64,000 nt of DNA from Bryobacterales bacterium (GTDB lineage Bacteria > Acidobacteriota > Terriglobia > Bryobacterales > Bryobacteraceae): contig JADJWL010000004.1 in NCBI GenBank assembly GCA_016716385.1, positions 186,001-250,000 on the forward strand. The letters are read 5' to 3'. The notes under the pieces are model-generated. The model was not told the origin of the DNA, ran no database searches, and saw only the letters and a program-made list of their open reading frames with translations. The position numbers and the translations under genes are program-made. Numbering within the stretch: position 1 is the stretch's first letter; the number at the start of each line of letters is the position of its first letter. Positions 1-8,636 of the stretch are shown piece by piece.

Positions 1-1
1 G

Positions 2-574
2 GGGCGAACGGGCGGCTTCTCTATGGCGGGACCCGGAATGCCTTCGAATCCGGGCATGGTGGCGGAAGATGGCACGTTCACCTACACCGGCCTGACCCCC
101 TCGGTCTACACGGTCCAGGCCAGCATTCCGTTCCCCGGTCACTACCTGAAGTCCGTCCGCGCCGGCTCGCGCGATCTTTCCGATTTCAAGCTGGACCTGA
201 CCTCGGGAAGCGCTCCGGAACTGGAGGTGGTGGTTAGCGCGAAGGCCGCGGCGGTGTCCGGTGCGGTGGTGGGCAAAGACCTGAACCCGCTCGAAGGGGC
301 GATCGTTGTGCTGCTGCCGGACGAGGCCCGGAAGGACAACTACCGGCTCTACCAAGCGACGGGCACGCAGAAGGGTGGCGTCTTCGATTTCGCGGGCATC
401 CCGCCCGGTGAGTATTACCTGCTGGCGTTCGAAGAACTGGATTCCGGCGTTCACACCGACTATGCAGCCATGCGGCCGTACCTGACCAAGGCGGAGAAGC
501 TCACGCTTCGCGAGAGCTCCGCCGAGACCAGAAAACTCGACGCCCTCGCGCCGCCTGAAATCCTGGCGCCGTAG
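2..574 (+). CDS. Carboxypeptidase-regulatory-like domain protein, C-terminal part
   Basis: The reading frame is open from base 2, so the gene begins before the window; about 190 residues are visible. The sequence reads as two beta-sandwich (CarboxypepD_reg/transthyretin-like) units. The first includes FTYTGLTPSVYTVQASIP and the second runs from SGAVVGKDLNPLEGAIVVL to FDFAGIPPGEYYLLAFE. The G(I/L)xPGxY pattern is typical of this fold. Such repeats are common in secreted acidobacterial proteins, where they are thought to serve as structural or binding modules rather than enzymes. The apparent ATG at 23 is internal. The function of the whole protein cannot be read from this fragment. Confidence 0.75.
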   Translation, partial: GRTGGFSMAGPGMPSNPGMVAEDGTFTYTGLTPSVYTVQASIPFPGHYLKSVRAGSRDLSDFKLDLTSGSAPELEVVVSAKAAAVSGAVVGKDLNPLEGAIVVLLPDEARKDNYRLYQATGTQKGGVFDFAGIPPGEYYLLAFEELDSGVHTDYAAMRPYLTKAEKLTLRESSAETRKLDALAPPEILAP

Positions 575-601
575 CGCCCTCCGCTACGCAATACTGGATC
601 G

Positions 602-2623
602 ATGGTGATCCGCCTTCTCTGCCTCCTGCTTGCGGCTCTGTCCGCACACTCCGCGCTGCGGGACGATGTCTCGATCCGCCGCGACACGTACGGCATCCCG
701 CACATCCTCGGCAGGACGGAGGAGGCTGCGTCCTTTGGCTTGGGCTACGCGCAGGCGGAAGATCACGCGACAGAGATCGCCCGGCGCCTCGTCGCCGCCC
801 GCGGCCAGGCGCACCAGTCCTTCGACGGCGACATCGAGAACGACTTCCGGCTCCTGCGTTTCCACAATCCCGAGGCCGCGGCCGCCGCTTATCGAAGCCT
901 GTCGGGCCTGTACCGCAAGATCATTGACGCTTATGTGGCCGGCGTGAATCATTACGTGCGCCAGCACCGCGCGAGTCTGCCCGCCTGGGTCCCGGAGTTT
1001 ACCGGGGCCGACATCCTCGCCGCGACGCGCGCCGGGGCTGTCTTGGCCGCGGCCAGCACGGCTGCGCTCCCCACGGAAGACGGCTCGAACGCGTTCGCGC
1101 TGCACGGTTCCCGCACCGTGTCCGGCAAGCCGATTCTCCTCGGCAATCCGCACCTGCAGTGGAACGCCTTGTACTGGGAAGCGCACGTGACCGTGCCGGG
1201 CAAGATCAACTTCTACGGCTCGACGCTGCCCGGCATCCCCGTGCTCCGCGCCGGGTTCAATGACCGCCTCGGTTGGGTCACGACGAACAACGCGCCGGAC
1301 CTGGTCGACGTGTTCGAATTCCCCCTCGATCCCAAGCGGCCCGGTCATTACCTGTTCGAAGGCAAGAGCCTGCCGCTGCGGAGCCACACCGTGCGCATCG
1401 GCGGCCAGGAGCGCACGTACCACGACGCCCACATCGGGCCGGTGCTGCGCCTGGACAGGACAAGGGTGTTCGCCGTCAAGTCCGCTGGCCTCGATGCGAT
1501 CCGCTACTACGAAGCGTTCTACCGGCTCGCCAAGACGAAGAACCTGGCGGAGTTCCGCAAGGTCCTCGACCGGAACCTCTCGCCAACGTCCAACATCACC
1601 TATGCCGACGCGGACGGCTATATTTTCTACATCTGGAACGCGCGCCTGCCCCGGCGTCCCGATGATGGCACGGACTACCGGAAGCCCGTGCCGGGCGAAA
1701 AGAAGTACATCTGGACCCGGTTCCATCCCGTGCGGGAACTGCCGCAGATGATGAACCCGCGCGGCGGCTACGTCATGAACTCGAACGACGCGCCGTGGTT
1801 CACCAATCTCGAAGACCCGCTCGACCCGGCGCGTTTTCCGTCGTACGTCGAGCGTGGGGAACTGCGCATGCGCTCGCAGGTGATCCTGCGCCTGCTGCGG
1901 GGCGGGGAGCGCTTCAGCCTGGAAGATATCTGGCGGCTTAAGTCCACCAACCAGGTGCTGCTGGCGGATCGTGTCAAGGCTGGGCTGATCGCCGCGACGC
2001 GCCCGCACCCGGACCTCCGGGACGCGGCCGGCGTCCTCGAACAGTGGGACAACCATGTGAATACGGACAGCCGCGGCGCCGTGCTGTTCGCCGCGTTCGC
2101 CGACCGCTACCTGGCCCGGACAAAGACGCCCTACGAGACTCCCTGGGAGCCGGCGCGTCCGATCGATACGCCCGCGGGAATTGGCGATCCCGAGGCGGCC
2201 TTGACGTCTCTGCGAGAAGCAGTGGAAGAAGTGCGGAAAGCCTACGGCTCCCTGGACGTGGCCTGGGGCGAAGTCCACCGTTTTCGCTTTCGCGGCCACG
2301 ACCTCCCGGCGGACGGCGCAAAGGGAGCGCACGGAGTGTATCGGGTGATGGGCTTTGGGGAGGCCGAGGATGGGAAACGCGTCGCCGGGTGGGGTCCGTC
2401 GGCGGCGGGTCCGCTGACCGGGTCGGGAGACGCGTGGGTGTTGACCGTGGAGTTCACCCAGCCGGTCCGGGCGTACTCAGTGGTAGCGTACGGTCAGACA
2501 ACCAATCCCGAGTCTCCCCATTGCTGCGACCAGATCGCCCTGTTCGCCAGGAGGCAACTGCGGAAGGCCTGGTTTACGGAAGAAGAGATCCGTGCCAACC
2601 TGGAGCGGGAATACCGGCCGTGA
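602..2623 (+). CDS. Penicillin acylase family protein (Ntn hydrolase)
   Basis: A 673-aa secreted N-terminal-nucleophile amidohydrolase. Residues 1-18 form a short signal peptide. The family opening VSIRRDTYGIPHI is at about 23-35. The sequence TEDGSNAFAL places the candidate nucleophile Ser162 directly after Gly161, where these precursors cleave themselves into alpha and beta chains. Asn-rich stretches such as TNNAPD and YVMNSNDAPW match the beta-chain oxyanion region. Known relatives hydrolyse acyl-amide bonds in penicillins, acyl-homoserine lactones or other acyl amides; the substrate here is unknown. It lies 27 bp after the preceding gene on the same strand. Length agrees with single-chain precursors of the family. 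Confidence 0.9.
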   Translation: MVIRLLCLLLAALSAHSALRDDVSIRRDTYGIPHILGRTEEAASFGLGYAQAEDHATEIARRLVAARGQAHQSFDGDIENDFRLLRFHNPEAAAAAYRSLSGLYRKIIDAYVAGVNHYVRQHRASLPAWVPEFTGADILAATRAGAVLAAASTAALPTEDGSNAFALHGSRTVSGKPILLGNPHLQWNALYWEAHVTVPGKINFYGSTLPGIPVLRAGFNDRLGWVTTNNAPDLVDVFEFPLDPKRPGHYLFEGKSLPLRSHTVRIGGQERTYHDAHIGPVLRLDRTRVFAVKSAGLDAIRYYEAFYRLAKTKNLAEFRKVLDRNLSPTSNITYADADGYIFYIWNARLPRRPDDGTDYRKPVPGEKKYIWTRFHPVRELPQMMNPRGGYVMNSNDAPWFTNLEDPLDPARFPSYVERGELRMRSQVILRLLRGGERFSLEDIWRLKSTNQVLLADRVKAGLIAATRPHPDLRDAAGVLEQWDNHVNTDSRGAVLFAAFADRYLARTKTPYETPWEPARPIDTPAGIGDPEAALTSLREAVEEVRKAYGSLDVAWGEVHRFRFRGHDLPADGAKGAHGVYRVMGFGEAEDGKRVAGWGPSAAGPLTGSGDAWVLTVEFTQPVRAYSVVAYGQTTNPESPHCCDQIALFARRQLRKAWFTEEEIRANLEREYRP

Positions 2624-2628
2624 CCAGA

Positions 2629-2829
2629 CTATTTCACGGACTCGATAATCTGGATTTCACGCTCCAGCAGCCGGTTGACCATCTCGCCGAGAGGGACTCC
2701 CTTATCTGCCGCACGTTCGGACAGATAGCGTTGCACATCCGCGTCAAGATAGATTGGGATACGCAGACTGGCATCTGGCCGGAAGAACTTCCCACGCTCA
2801 CCGCCCCTGAAATCGTATCCCTTCTTCAT
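2629..2829 (-). CDS. Ribbon-helix-helix-type antitoxin of a BrnT-like module
   Basis: A small protein of about 66 aa. The centre SLRIPIYLDADVQRYLSE followed by GVPLGEMVNRLLERE has the pattern of an RHH/Arc-like DNA-binding fold: a short beta strand and two helices. The ATG at 2829 overlaps the toxin stop by one base (TGATG), and a TTG sits just upstream at 2832. The order toxin then antitoxin is that of brnTA modules. Antitoxins of this kind neutralise the toxin and repress their own operon. The partner toxin reading frame is broken here (next entry), so the antitoxin may now be a solitary remnant. Confidence 0.7.
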   Translation of the reverse strand: MKKGYDFRGGERGKFFRPDASLRIPIYLDADVQRYLSERAADKGVPLGEMVNRLLEREIQIIESVK

Positions 2830-3130
2830 CAATCTCCCTCGTACGCCTGCAGTTCCGCTTTGGTCGGCCGCCGTGCCGAGATGATTCTGACGCGTGCCAC
2901 GGCATGCGTCACGTCCTCGAACGTATGCACAACCAGCCAGTTGCGTCCGGCCGGTCTCTCCCCAGAGTAACCCAGCGAGCTTCCGTCCCGCTGTGGTCCT
3001 CGTCTGGAATCGTGAGTGACAGCGGATCGCGGAAAGCCTGGGCGGCGTCCTCGACGTGGACGCCGTGCTTCTTCAGGTTCGTCCTTGCCTTAACCGGGTC
3101 CCACTCGAATTCGTAACGAAACCCTTGCAC
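2829..3130 (-). pseudogene. BrnT-family ribonuclease toxin, frameshifted
   Basis: The GTG start at 3130 gives YEFEWDPVKARTNLKKHGV, DPLSLTIPDEDH and RWVTLG, the hallmark N-terminal half of BrnT (RelE-fold RNase) toxins. After about residue 50 the frame goes out of register and stops early. Adding one base in the run of four G (- strand) at 2960-2963 restores GRNWLVVHTFEDV and RVRIISARRPTKAELQAYE, the expected BrnT C-terminus, and ends exactly at the antitoxin start. The full product would be about 100 aa. The lesion is therefore a single-base loss in a homopolymer: either real inactivation of the toxin or a sequencing error. Confidence 0.8.
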
Positions 3131-3232
3131 GGCTTCATTCTCGCCAAACCCACTTGCGGGGGCAAGGTCGCGAGGCGCGCCCGTGCCGACGCAGCAGGTC
3201 AGGTTCTCAAATTCGAAATGTCTTTGATGGAA

Positions 3233-3309
<77 letters not shown>

Positions 3310-3348
3310 GCAAGGTCGCTACAACTTTCTCAGAATACCATGCCGCCG

Positions 3349-3915
3349 TCAGAACTGCACGGGCGGCGCCTCGCGCGACACCGGATCCGTGCGGAAGTAG
3401 GCGTCGTTGCGCTGGAACCCCGTCATCGCGGCCACGATCGAGTTCGGGAACAGGGCGATGTGTGTGTTGTACTTCTGAACGGTTTCGTTATACTTGCGGC
3501 GCTCCACCGCGATCCGGTTTTCCGTGCCCGCCAGTTCGTCCTGGAGGCGCATGAAGTTCTCGTTGGACTTCAACTGCGGGTAGTTCTCCACCACCACGAG
3601 CAGCCTCGACAACGCCGAGTCAATCTGTGCGTTGGCCGCGATCCGTTCCTGCGGCGTGCGGGCGCCTCCCAAGGCGGCGCGCGCGTTGGCAACGTTGGCG
3701 AACACCTCACGCTCCTGGGCGGCGAACCCCTTGACAGTTTCTACCAGCCGGGGGATCAGGTCCGCGCGGCGCTGCAGCGCGACATCCACCTGCGCCCAGG
3801 CTGCCTCAATCGCCTCCCGCTGCACCGCCAGTTCATTGCGAATCCCCACGAACTGCCCGCCCACCGCCAGAGCCAGAAGCACGACAACGCCCAGTACAAT
3901 CAATGCAATCCGCAT
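3349..3915 (-). CDS. lemA: LemA family protein
   Basis: 188 aa. There is one N-terminal membrane helix (IALIVLGVVVLLALAVGG, about 3-20), then a long helical domain with the LemA signature: AWAQVDVALQRRADLIPRLV at about 40-59, then YPQLKSNENFMRLQDELAG. Family members are membrane-anchored helical bundles of unclear role that are often encoded beside TPM-domain proteins, and a TPM gene lies two genes upstream here. The preceding nucleotidyltransferase gene ends 10 bp before this ATG and a GGGGGAG ribosome-binding site fills the gap, so the start is well supported. Probably co-transcribed with the genes from 5415 downward. Confidence 0.92.
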   Translation of the reverse strand: MRIALIVLGVVVLLALAVGGQFVGIRNELAVQREAIEAAWAQVDVALQRRADLIPRLVETVKGFAAQEREVFANVANARAALGGARTPQERIAANAQIDSALSRLLVVVENYPQLKSNENFMRLQDELAGTENRIAVERRKYNETVQKYNTHIALFPNSIVAAMTGFQRNDAYFRTDPVSREAPPVQF

Positions 3916-3924
3916 GGTCTCCCC

Positions 3925-4636
3925 CTATTTGTCCAAACCGTCGACGGCATCCACAACAACTGAGATCTCACGCAAGTAGCTGGCTAGAAGCGGGCCAGGA
4001 TCCACCGTCTTCGGTTTGACGCGTTCCTCGCGCAGGTCGAGCAGCGTCAGGAACGGCGCCGGATCGATGCCGAACCGCTCCATCGCGCCGGCGATGACTT
4101 CCCGCTTCTTCATCCCGCCTTCCACGCCATGCAGACGCAACGCATGGCGGAACAGCACGCAGAAGGTCGAGAGCGAATCGGCCAGCAGCTTCCGCAGCAG
4201 GTCCGGCTCGGAAAGCACGCTGGCCGCCTTCTGCCGGAGCCGCAACAGTTTCCCGCGCAACTCGTACTCCACTTCGGCGCGGTAGAAGCTGTCGTCGATC
4301 TCCAGGTTCTCCACCACATCCGCGCCGAACAGGGATGCGGTGCTGGCGCACGATGTCATGGAACTCGATCGGGAAACAATCGGTCGAGTTCACCAGTTCC
4401 TTCTCGCTCAGGAGAAGTGGCGACGGATTGCCCAGGTCGTGCCACCAGCGGACCACCGGTTCGAACGCCGCCAGTTCCCGCGGCGTCACCTCATGCAGGA
4501 CGCACATCACGTTGTAGTCGGAGAAGCGCCCTTGGAGGTCACCGGCGGCTGCCGAGCCGTACAAAACCACCGACACAAGGTCGGCGCCGAGTGCCTTGCG
4601 CAGGCGTTCCACCAGGCTGTCGAGAATCTTTTCCAT
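3925..4636 (-). pseudogene. Nucleotidyltransferase-domain protein, frameshifted
   Basis: The start ATG at 4636 lies 2 bp after the TPM gene stop. The first about 100 residues read MEKILDSLVERLRKALG, then VLYGSAAAGDLQGRFSDYN, the GS-x-x-x-G and SD signature of small nucleotidyltransferases (the second Asp of the usual DxD is Asn here). After FHDIVRQHRI the frame is lost. Removing one base from the C run at 4332-4334 restores LFGADVVENLEIDDSFYR and an alpha-helical C-terminal domain ending at 3925. The corrected product is about 236 aa. Its position between TPM and lemA, with tight spacing, suggests one operon. The lesion may be real or a homopolymer sequencing error. Confidence 0.75.
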
Positions 4637-4638
4637 CG

Positions 4639-5415
4639 TTACCAGTTTGAAGACGCGCCGCCGCCGCCGGAACTCCCGCCGCCAAACCCCCCGAAGCCTC
4701 CCGGCGAGTCGAAACCGCCGAAACCGCCTCCGTGATGCCCATGACGCCAGGAGCGTCCCATCATACTGCCCATCAGCAACCCGGGCAGGATGCCGCCTCC
4801 GTGCATTCCGCCGCGCCGGCCCCCGCCCGCCAGCGACAACAGGAAGAGAAGACCGCCGGCCACCAGCGGCCACGGGATTGAGTCGGCCGGCCTTTCCCGG
4901 ATGCGGCGGACCGGCTGTTCGGTGAGCGTAATCTGCTTCCCCTGCGCGATCCGGGTTCCGAGCAGATCGGCAGCCGCCAGCATTGCCTCGCCGTAATGAC
5001 CCTGGCGGAGCGCGGGGCGCATGCCGCGCAGGATCTCTCCCGCAAACCCGTCCGGCAGAATGGGCTCCAGACCGTAACCGACCTCGAGGCGGCTGCGCCG
5101 GTCCTGGACCGCAAGCAGCAGCAGGATCCCGTTGTCCTCGTTCTTCTGCCCGATGCCCCACGCGCGCAACAGGGTGTCGGCCACGTCCTCGATCGGTTCG
5201 CCCTGCGTCGAGGGCAATGTGACGAGCGCAATCTGTGCGCCTGTCTGGGCTTCCACCGCAGCGCAGTACCGCTCCAGTTCGGTGCGGCTGGCTGGGTCCA
5301 CCACCTTCGCGAAGTCACTTAAATACCCTTGTGGTTTGAGCGCCTTCCAGTCGACGCCGGCAGCGGAAGCGGCGAACAGCAGAAGGGCGCCCAGCACGGT
5401 GGCGGGCCGGAACAT
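4639..5415 (-). CDS. TPM-domain membrane protein (YgcG/Psb32-like)
   Basis: 258 aa. There is a signal peptide (about 1-20), then a TPM domain at about 28-150 with YLSDFAKVVDPASRTELE, GAQIALVTL and DNGILLLLAVQDRRSRLEVGYGLE, all family landmarks. A membrane helix follows at about 182-198 (WPLVAGGLLFLLSLAGG), then a Gly/His-rich low-complexity tail ending SSGGGGASSNW. TPM domains are extracytoplasmic; in photosynthetic organisms a relative takes part in photosystem II repair, while the bacterial role is unclear. It starts a cluster with the nucleotidyltransferase and lemA, a common pairing. Confidence 0.9.
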   Translation of the reverse strand: MFRPATVLGALLLFAASAAGVDWKALKPQGYLSDFAKVVDPASRTELERYCAAVEAQTGAQIALVTLPSTQGEPIEDVADTLLRAWGIGQKNEDNGILLLLAVQDRRSRLEVGYGLEPILPDGFAGEILRGMRPALRQGHYGEAMLAAADLLGTRIAQGKQITLTEQPVRRIRERPADSIPWPLVAGGLLFLLSLAGGGRRGGMHGGGILPGLLMGSMMGRSWRHGHHGGGFGGFDSPGGFGGFGGGSSGGGGASSNW

Positions 5416-5429
5416 TCCCCTTCAGTCTA

Positions 5430-6713
5430 TCAGCAGGCCAGATCCTCGCGTCCGATATGGAACCCTTCCAGGTTGCCCAGGATCGTGAGCGCGATCAGTT
5501 TCTGGTCGAAGAACTGGCAGGCGATATCCTGCACGTCGGCGGCAGTGACCGCTTCGATCGAATCCACCAGTTCGTCGAGAGTTACGAAACGCCGGAAGTA
5601 CAACTCCTGCCGGGCCAGGTTCGACATCCGGCTCGATGTGGACTCAAGCCCCAGGACCAGCGAGCCTTTCAGGTAATCCTTGGCCCGCCGCAACTCCTCG
5701 GGCGGCACGGCATCCTGTTTCAGAGAGCGGAACTCGTGGAGCACCGATTGGACCACCCGCCGCGCGGACTCCGCCGACGTTCCGGCGTAGATCGACAGGC
5801 AGCCGGTGTCACGATACGGGCTCAGCTCGGAGAATACGGAGTAGGCCAGTCCCTGCCGCTCGCGGATATTCTGGAACAGTCGCGAACTCATGCCTCCGCC
5901 GAGAATCGTGTTCAGCACGTGGCAGGCGAAGCGCCGTTCGTGGGCCAGCGGATACGACGGCACACCAAGGCAGAGGTGCGCCTGTTCGAGCGACTTCTTG
6001 TTGCGCAGCGTTACGCGGGCGTGGGTTACGGGCTTGCGGGAGTCGACGGCCGGTTGCCCCGCCGGCAGATCCCGGAAACCGTCGCTGGCCAGGTCGACCA
6101 GCGCGTCGTGCGAGAGGTGTCCCGCGGCCGTGATCACGGTGTTGACGCCGGTGTACCAGCGTCGGTAGAACGATTCGACCGACTCGCGGCCGAAGCCGCG
6201 GATGCTGTCCTTGGTGCCGAGGATCGGCTTGCCTAGCGGGTGATCCCGCCAGAAGTTCGCCGTGAAGATCTCGTGGACGAGGTAATCCGGCGAATCCTCT
6301 TCCATCTTGATTTCTTCGAGGATAACGCCCTTCTCTTTTTCGAGGTCATCCTCTCGGAAGAGCGGGTGGAGCACCAGGTCGGAAAGGATGTCGAAGGCCT
6401 TGGGCAGGTGCTCGTCGAGGACCTTCGTGCTGAAACACACCAGTTCCTTCGACGTGAATGCGTCGAGGTTGCCGCCAATCGAGTCCGCGGACCGGGCGAT
6501 CTCTTCGGCCGAGCGGTTTTCGGTTCCTTTGAACAGCAGGTGTTCGATGAAATGGGAGACGCCGGTCTCTCCGGGGCCTTCGCAGCGCGAACCGGCCTCG
6601 ATCCAGACGCCGGCCGAGATCGAACGGACGTGCGGCATCTGCTCGGTGACAACGCGCACGCCGTTCGGAAGACGGGTGATCTCAATGTCGCGGGACTGAA
6701 GAACTTCCAACAT
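5430..6713 (-). CDS. M16 family zinc metallopeptidase
   Basis: The ATG at 6713 gives MLEVLQSRDIEITRLPNGVRV, 427 aa, and lies 7 bp after the ridA stop; a longer open frame upstream overlaps ridA and is not credible. The inverted zinc motif HxxEH is HFIEH at 54-58, followed by FKGTENRSAEEIA. The downstream helix EKGVILEEIKMEEDSPD carries the third ligand Glu. The C-terminal half is the usual non-catalytic M16 domain (ILGGGMSSRLFQNIRERQGL). Length and motifs fit the processing-peptidase-like bacterial class, active alone or with a partner. No signal peptide is seen, so it is probably cytoplasmic. Confidence 0.94.
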   Translation of the reverse strand: MLEVLQSRDIEITRLPNGVRVVTEQMPHVRSISAGVWIEAGSRCEGPGETGVSHFIEHLLFKGTENRSAEEIARSADSIGGNLDAFTSKELVCFSTKVLDEHLPKAFDILSDLVLHPLFREDDLEKEKGVILEEIKMEEDSPDYLVHEIFTANFWRDHPLGKPILGTKDSIRGFGRESVESFYRRWYTGVNTVITAAGHLSHDALVDLASDGFRDLPAGQPAVDSRKPVTHARVTLRNKKSLEQAHLCLGVPSYPLAHERRFACHVLNTILGGGMSSRLFQNIRERQGLAYSVFSELSPYRDTGCLSIYAGTSAESARRVVQSVLHEFRSLKQDAVPPEELRRAKDYLKGSLVLGLESTSSRMSNLARQELYFRRFVTLDELVDSIEAVTAADVQDIACQFFDQKLIALTILGNLEGFHIGREDLAC

Positions 6714-6720
6714 CAGGGAA

Positions 6721-7101
6721 CTACGGCTTATAGGCGACGCAGTCGATTTCAACCCGCATCTCGGGGACGGCAAACTGCGCCTCCACCGTGGTCCGGGCCG
6801 GCTTCTGGTCGCCGAAGAACTCTGCGTACACAGCGTTCATGGCGGCGAAGTCGTTGCGGTCTTTCAGGAAGACGCCCACCTTCACGACATCGGCCATCGA
6901 TGCGCCGCAGCCTTCCAGGATCCGTTTGATGTTGGTCAGCACGACGCGGGTCTCGTGCCCGATGTCGCCGAACGACCATTGCTGGGTCTCGGCGTCGAAC
7001 GGTCCCTGGCCGGACACAAAAATGAAGCCTCCGGCACGGACGGCGGGCGAATAGGGTGCGCGGGGCGTAGGAACCCCCGGGGGGGTCAAACGTTCAATCA
7101 T
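6721..7101 (-). CDS. RidA family protein (reactive imine/enamine deaminase)
   Basis: 126 aa, the usual RidA/YjgF length. It shows APYSPAVRAGGFIFVSGQ near the N-terminus, NIKRILEGCGASMADVVK in the middle and PARTTVEAQFAVPEMRVEID at the end. Arg103, the residue that binds substrate carboxylate in active RidA, is present, as is the nearby Glu. Active members hydrolyse 2-aminoacrylate and other reactive enamines made by PLP enzymes. It lies between trxB (57 bp) and the M16 peptidase (7 bp), so it is probably in one transcript with them. Confidence 0.93.
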   Translation of the reverse strand: MIERLTPPGVPTPRAPYSPAVRAGGFIFVSGQGPFDAETQQWSFGDIGHETRVVLTNIKRILEGCGASMADVVKVGVFLKDRNDFAAMNAVYAEFFGDQKPARTTVEAQFAVPEMRVEIDCVAYKP

Positions 7102-7158
7102 CGGTAGAAAGCCTCCAATCGGATCAGAGTATCGCGAAACAGTCCGGACATGTCAGGC

Positions 7159-8073
7159 TCAGTGCCCAGCCAGAAACCGCTCTGCCTCCATCGCCGCCAT
7201 GCAGCCGGCTCCGGCGGCCGTAATCGCCTGGCGGTAAACCCGGTCCTGGACGTCGCCTGCATGGAAGACGCCGGGAATGTTGGTCCGGGCGCCGCCGTGG
7301 GAAATGATATAGCCTTCCTCGTCGGTCTCAATCTGGCCGCGGAACACCTTCGTGTTCGGCTCATGGCCGATCGCCACGAACAACCCGTCCACATCCTCCT
7401 CCCACGTCTCCCCGGTCTTCACGTTGCGCAGGCGGACCTTACTCACGAGCTTCTGCGTGACGTCGAAAATCTCATCGACGACGGTGTTGAGAACGAACTT
7501 GATCTTCGGATTGTTCTGCGCGCGTTCGAGCATGATCTTCGATGCGCGGAACTCTTCGCGGCGGTGGACCAGGGTCACGTCGCTGAACCGGGTGAGGAAA
7601 TTGGCTTCCTCCATCGCGGTGTCTCCGCCCCCGACCACCATGATCTTCTTGCCACGGTAGAAGAACCCGTCGCACGTCGCGCAGGAACTCACGCCGTGCC
7701 CAACCAGCTTCTTCTCATTCTCCAGTCCGAGCCAGCGTGCGGAGGCGCCGGAGGCGATGATCAGCGCCTTGGCCTCCACCCACTCGTCTTCGATCTTGAG
7801 CCGGAACGGGCGCTCTGAAAGGTCGGCTTCGACGACGGCGCCGTCCACATACTCGGCGCCGAAATGTTCGGCCTGCTTTTTCATGTTCTCAACGAGAACC
7901 GGGCCGTCGATCCCTTCCGGGAAGCCGGGAAAATTCTCGACCAGGGTCGTCAGTGAAAGCTGGCCACCTACTTCGTATCCCTTCACCACCAATGGGTTGA
8001 GGCCTGCCCTCGCCGCGTAAATGGCGGCGGTTCCACCCGCGCACCCCGACCCGATAATCACCACATCGCGCAT
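7159..8073 (-). CDS. trxB: Thioredoxin-disulfide reductase
   Basis: 304 aa, low-molecular-weight bacterial TrxR. The N-terminal FAD motif is VVIIGSGCAGGTAAIYAARA (4-23). The redox pair is CATC at 131-134. The NADPH-binding motif is VVGGGDTAMEEANFL, and the second FAD motif ends GVFHAGDVQD. It transfers electrons from NADPH to thioredoxin in the cytoplasm. It is first in a probable trxB-ridA-M16 run. The ATG at 8073 starts directly at MRDVVIIG, so the start is firm. Confidence 0.96.
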   Translation of the reverse strand: MRDVVIIGSGCAGGTAAIYAARAGLNPLVVKGYEVGGQLSLTTLVENFPGFPEGIDGPVLVENMKKQAEHFGAEYVDGAVVEADLSERPFRLKIEDEWVEAKALIIASGASARWLGLENEKKLVGHGVSSCATCDGFFYRGKKIMVVGGGDTAMEEANFLTRFSDVTLVHRREEFRASKIMLERAQNNPKIKFVLNTVVDEIFDVTQKLVSKVRLRNVKTGETWEEDVDGLFVAIGHEPNTKVFRGQIETDEEGYIISHGGARTNIPGVFHAGDVQDRVYRQAITAAGAGCMAAMEAERFLAGH

Positions 8074-8115
8074 TCTATCGCCTTGTCAGAACGGAAGTTG
8101 TACGTGCAAGATCTT

Positions 8116-8565
8116 TCATTTTAGCATGTAGTTCCGCCCCGCGACGGCGCCTGTCGCCCCGGCGATCGCGAAGTTCGTGTACGCCGCGGCCCCGGCCGCA
8201 TCCGGATTCTTCCGCAGCAGCAGGTACTGCACCCCCATGGTGGTTCCGACGATCGCCGCCTTGATGCTCACCCCGCGAGCACTGAACTGCCCGTTGTGCG
8301 AGCGCAGCAACGGGTTGGCTTCCTGGCGGCCCAGAGACGAGTGGACGTCGGCGACCGTCACCGCGCCAAGAACGGCCAGGCTGACCTTCCACAGCCGGTT
8401 CTTCCGGCGAACCGGTTCGTCTGCCACCCTGTCGCGGACGGTGAAACGCCGGAGCAGCGCCTCGCGGCGCGCCGCGTCGGAATCGAGGATGGCGTTCTCC
8501 GCCCGCAAGGGCAGGCCGAATAGGGTCAAAAGAAAAAGGGCTAAGGCGAATCGCTTACGGTTCAT
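8116..8565 (-). CDS. Small secreted/membrane protein of unknown function
   Basis: 149 aa and not recognised with certainty. There is a signal peptide at about 1-22 (RKRFALALFLLTLFGLPLRA). After a charged stretch come three weakly hydrophobic segments around 65-80, 99-115 and 127-142. The sequence VADVHSSLGRQEANPLL resembles the EANPL pattern of small DUF5658-like membrane proteins, but that is only a suggestion. It lies 42 bp upstream of trxB on the same strand. It is credible as a gene from its codon usage and clean signal peptide. Confidence 0.65.
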   Translation of the reverse strand: MNRKRFALALFLLTLFGLPLRAENAILDSDAARREALLRRFTVRDRVADEPVRRKNRLWKVSLAVLGAVTVADVHSSLGRQEANPLLRSHNGQFSARGVSIKAAIVGTTMGVQYLLLRKNPDAAGAAAYTNFAIAGATGAVAGRNYMLK

Positions 8566-8636
8566 GACCGTATGATGCCCTAGGGGGAAAACCTGATAAA
8601 TACCCCGTTCGTACCCTTAGTACCGCACCGCGGCCC

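Noticed and set aside
584..2332. 582-codon open frame on the - strand opposite the penicillin acylase gene, and similar long antisense frames at 30460-31770, 36760-38310, 52096-52755 and 57394-59418
   Set aside because: They are mirror images of well-supported genes in high-GC DNA, where stop codons are rare in several frames; their translations are Arg/Ala/Gly/His-rich with no domain pattern.
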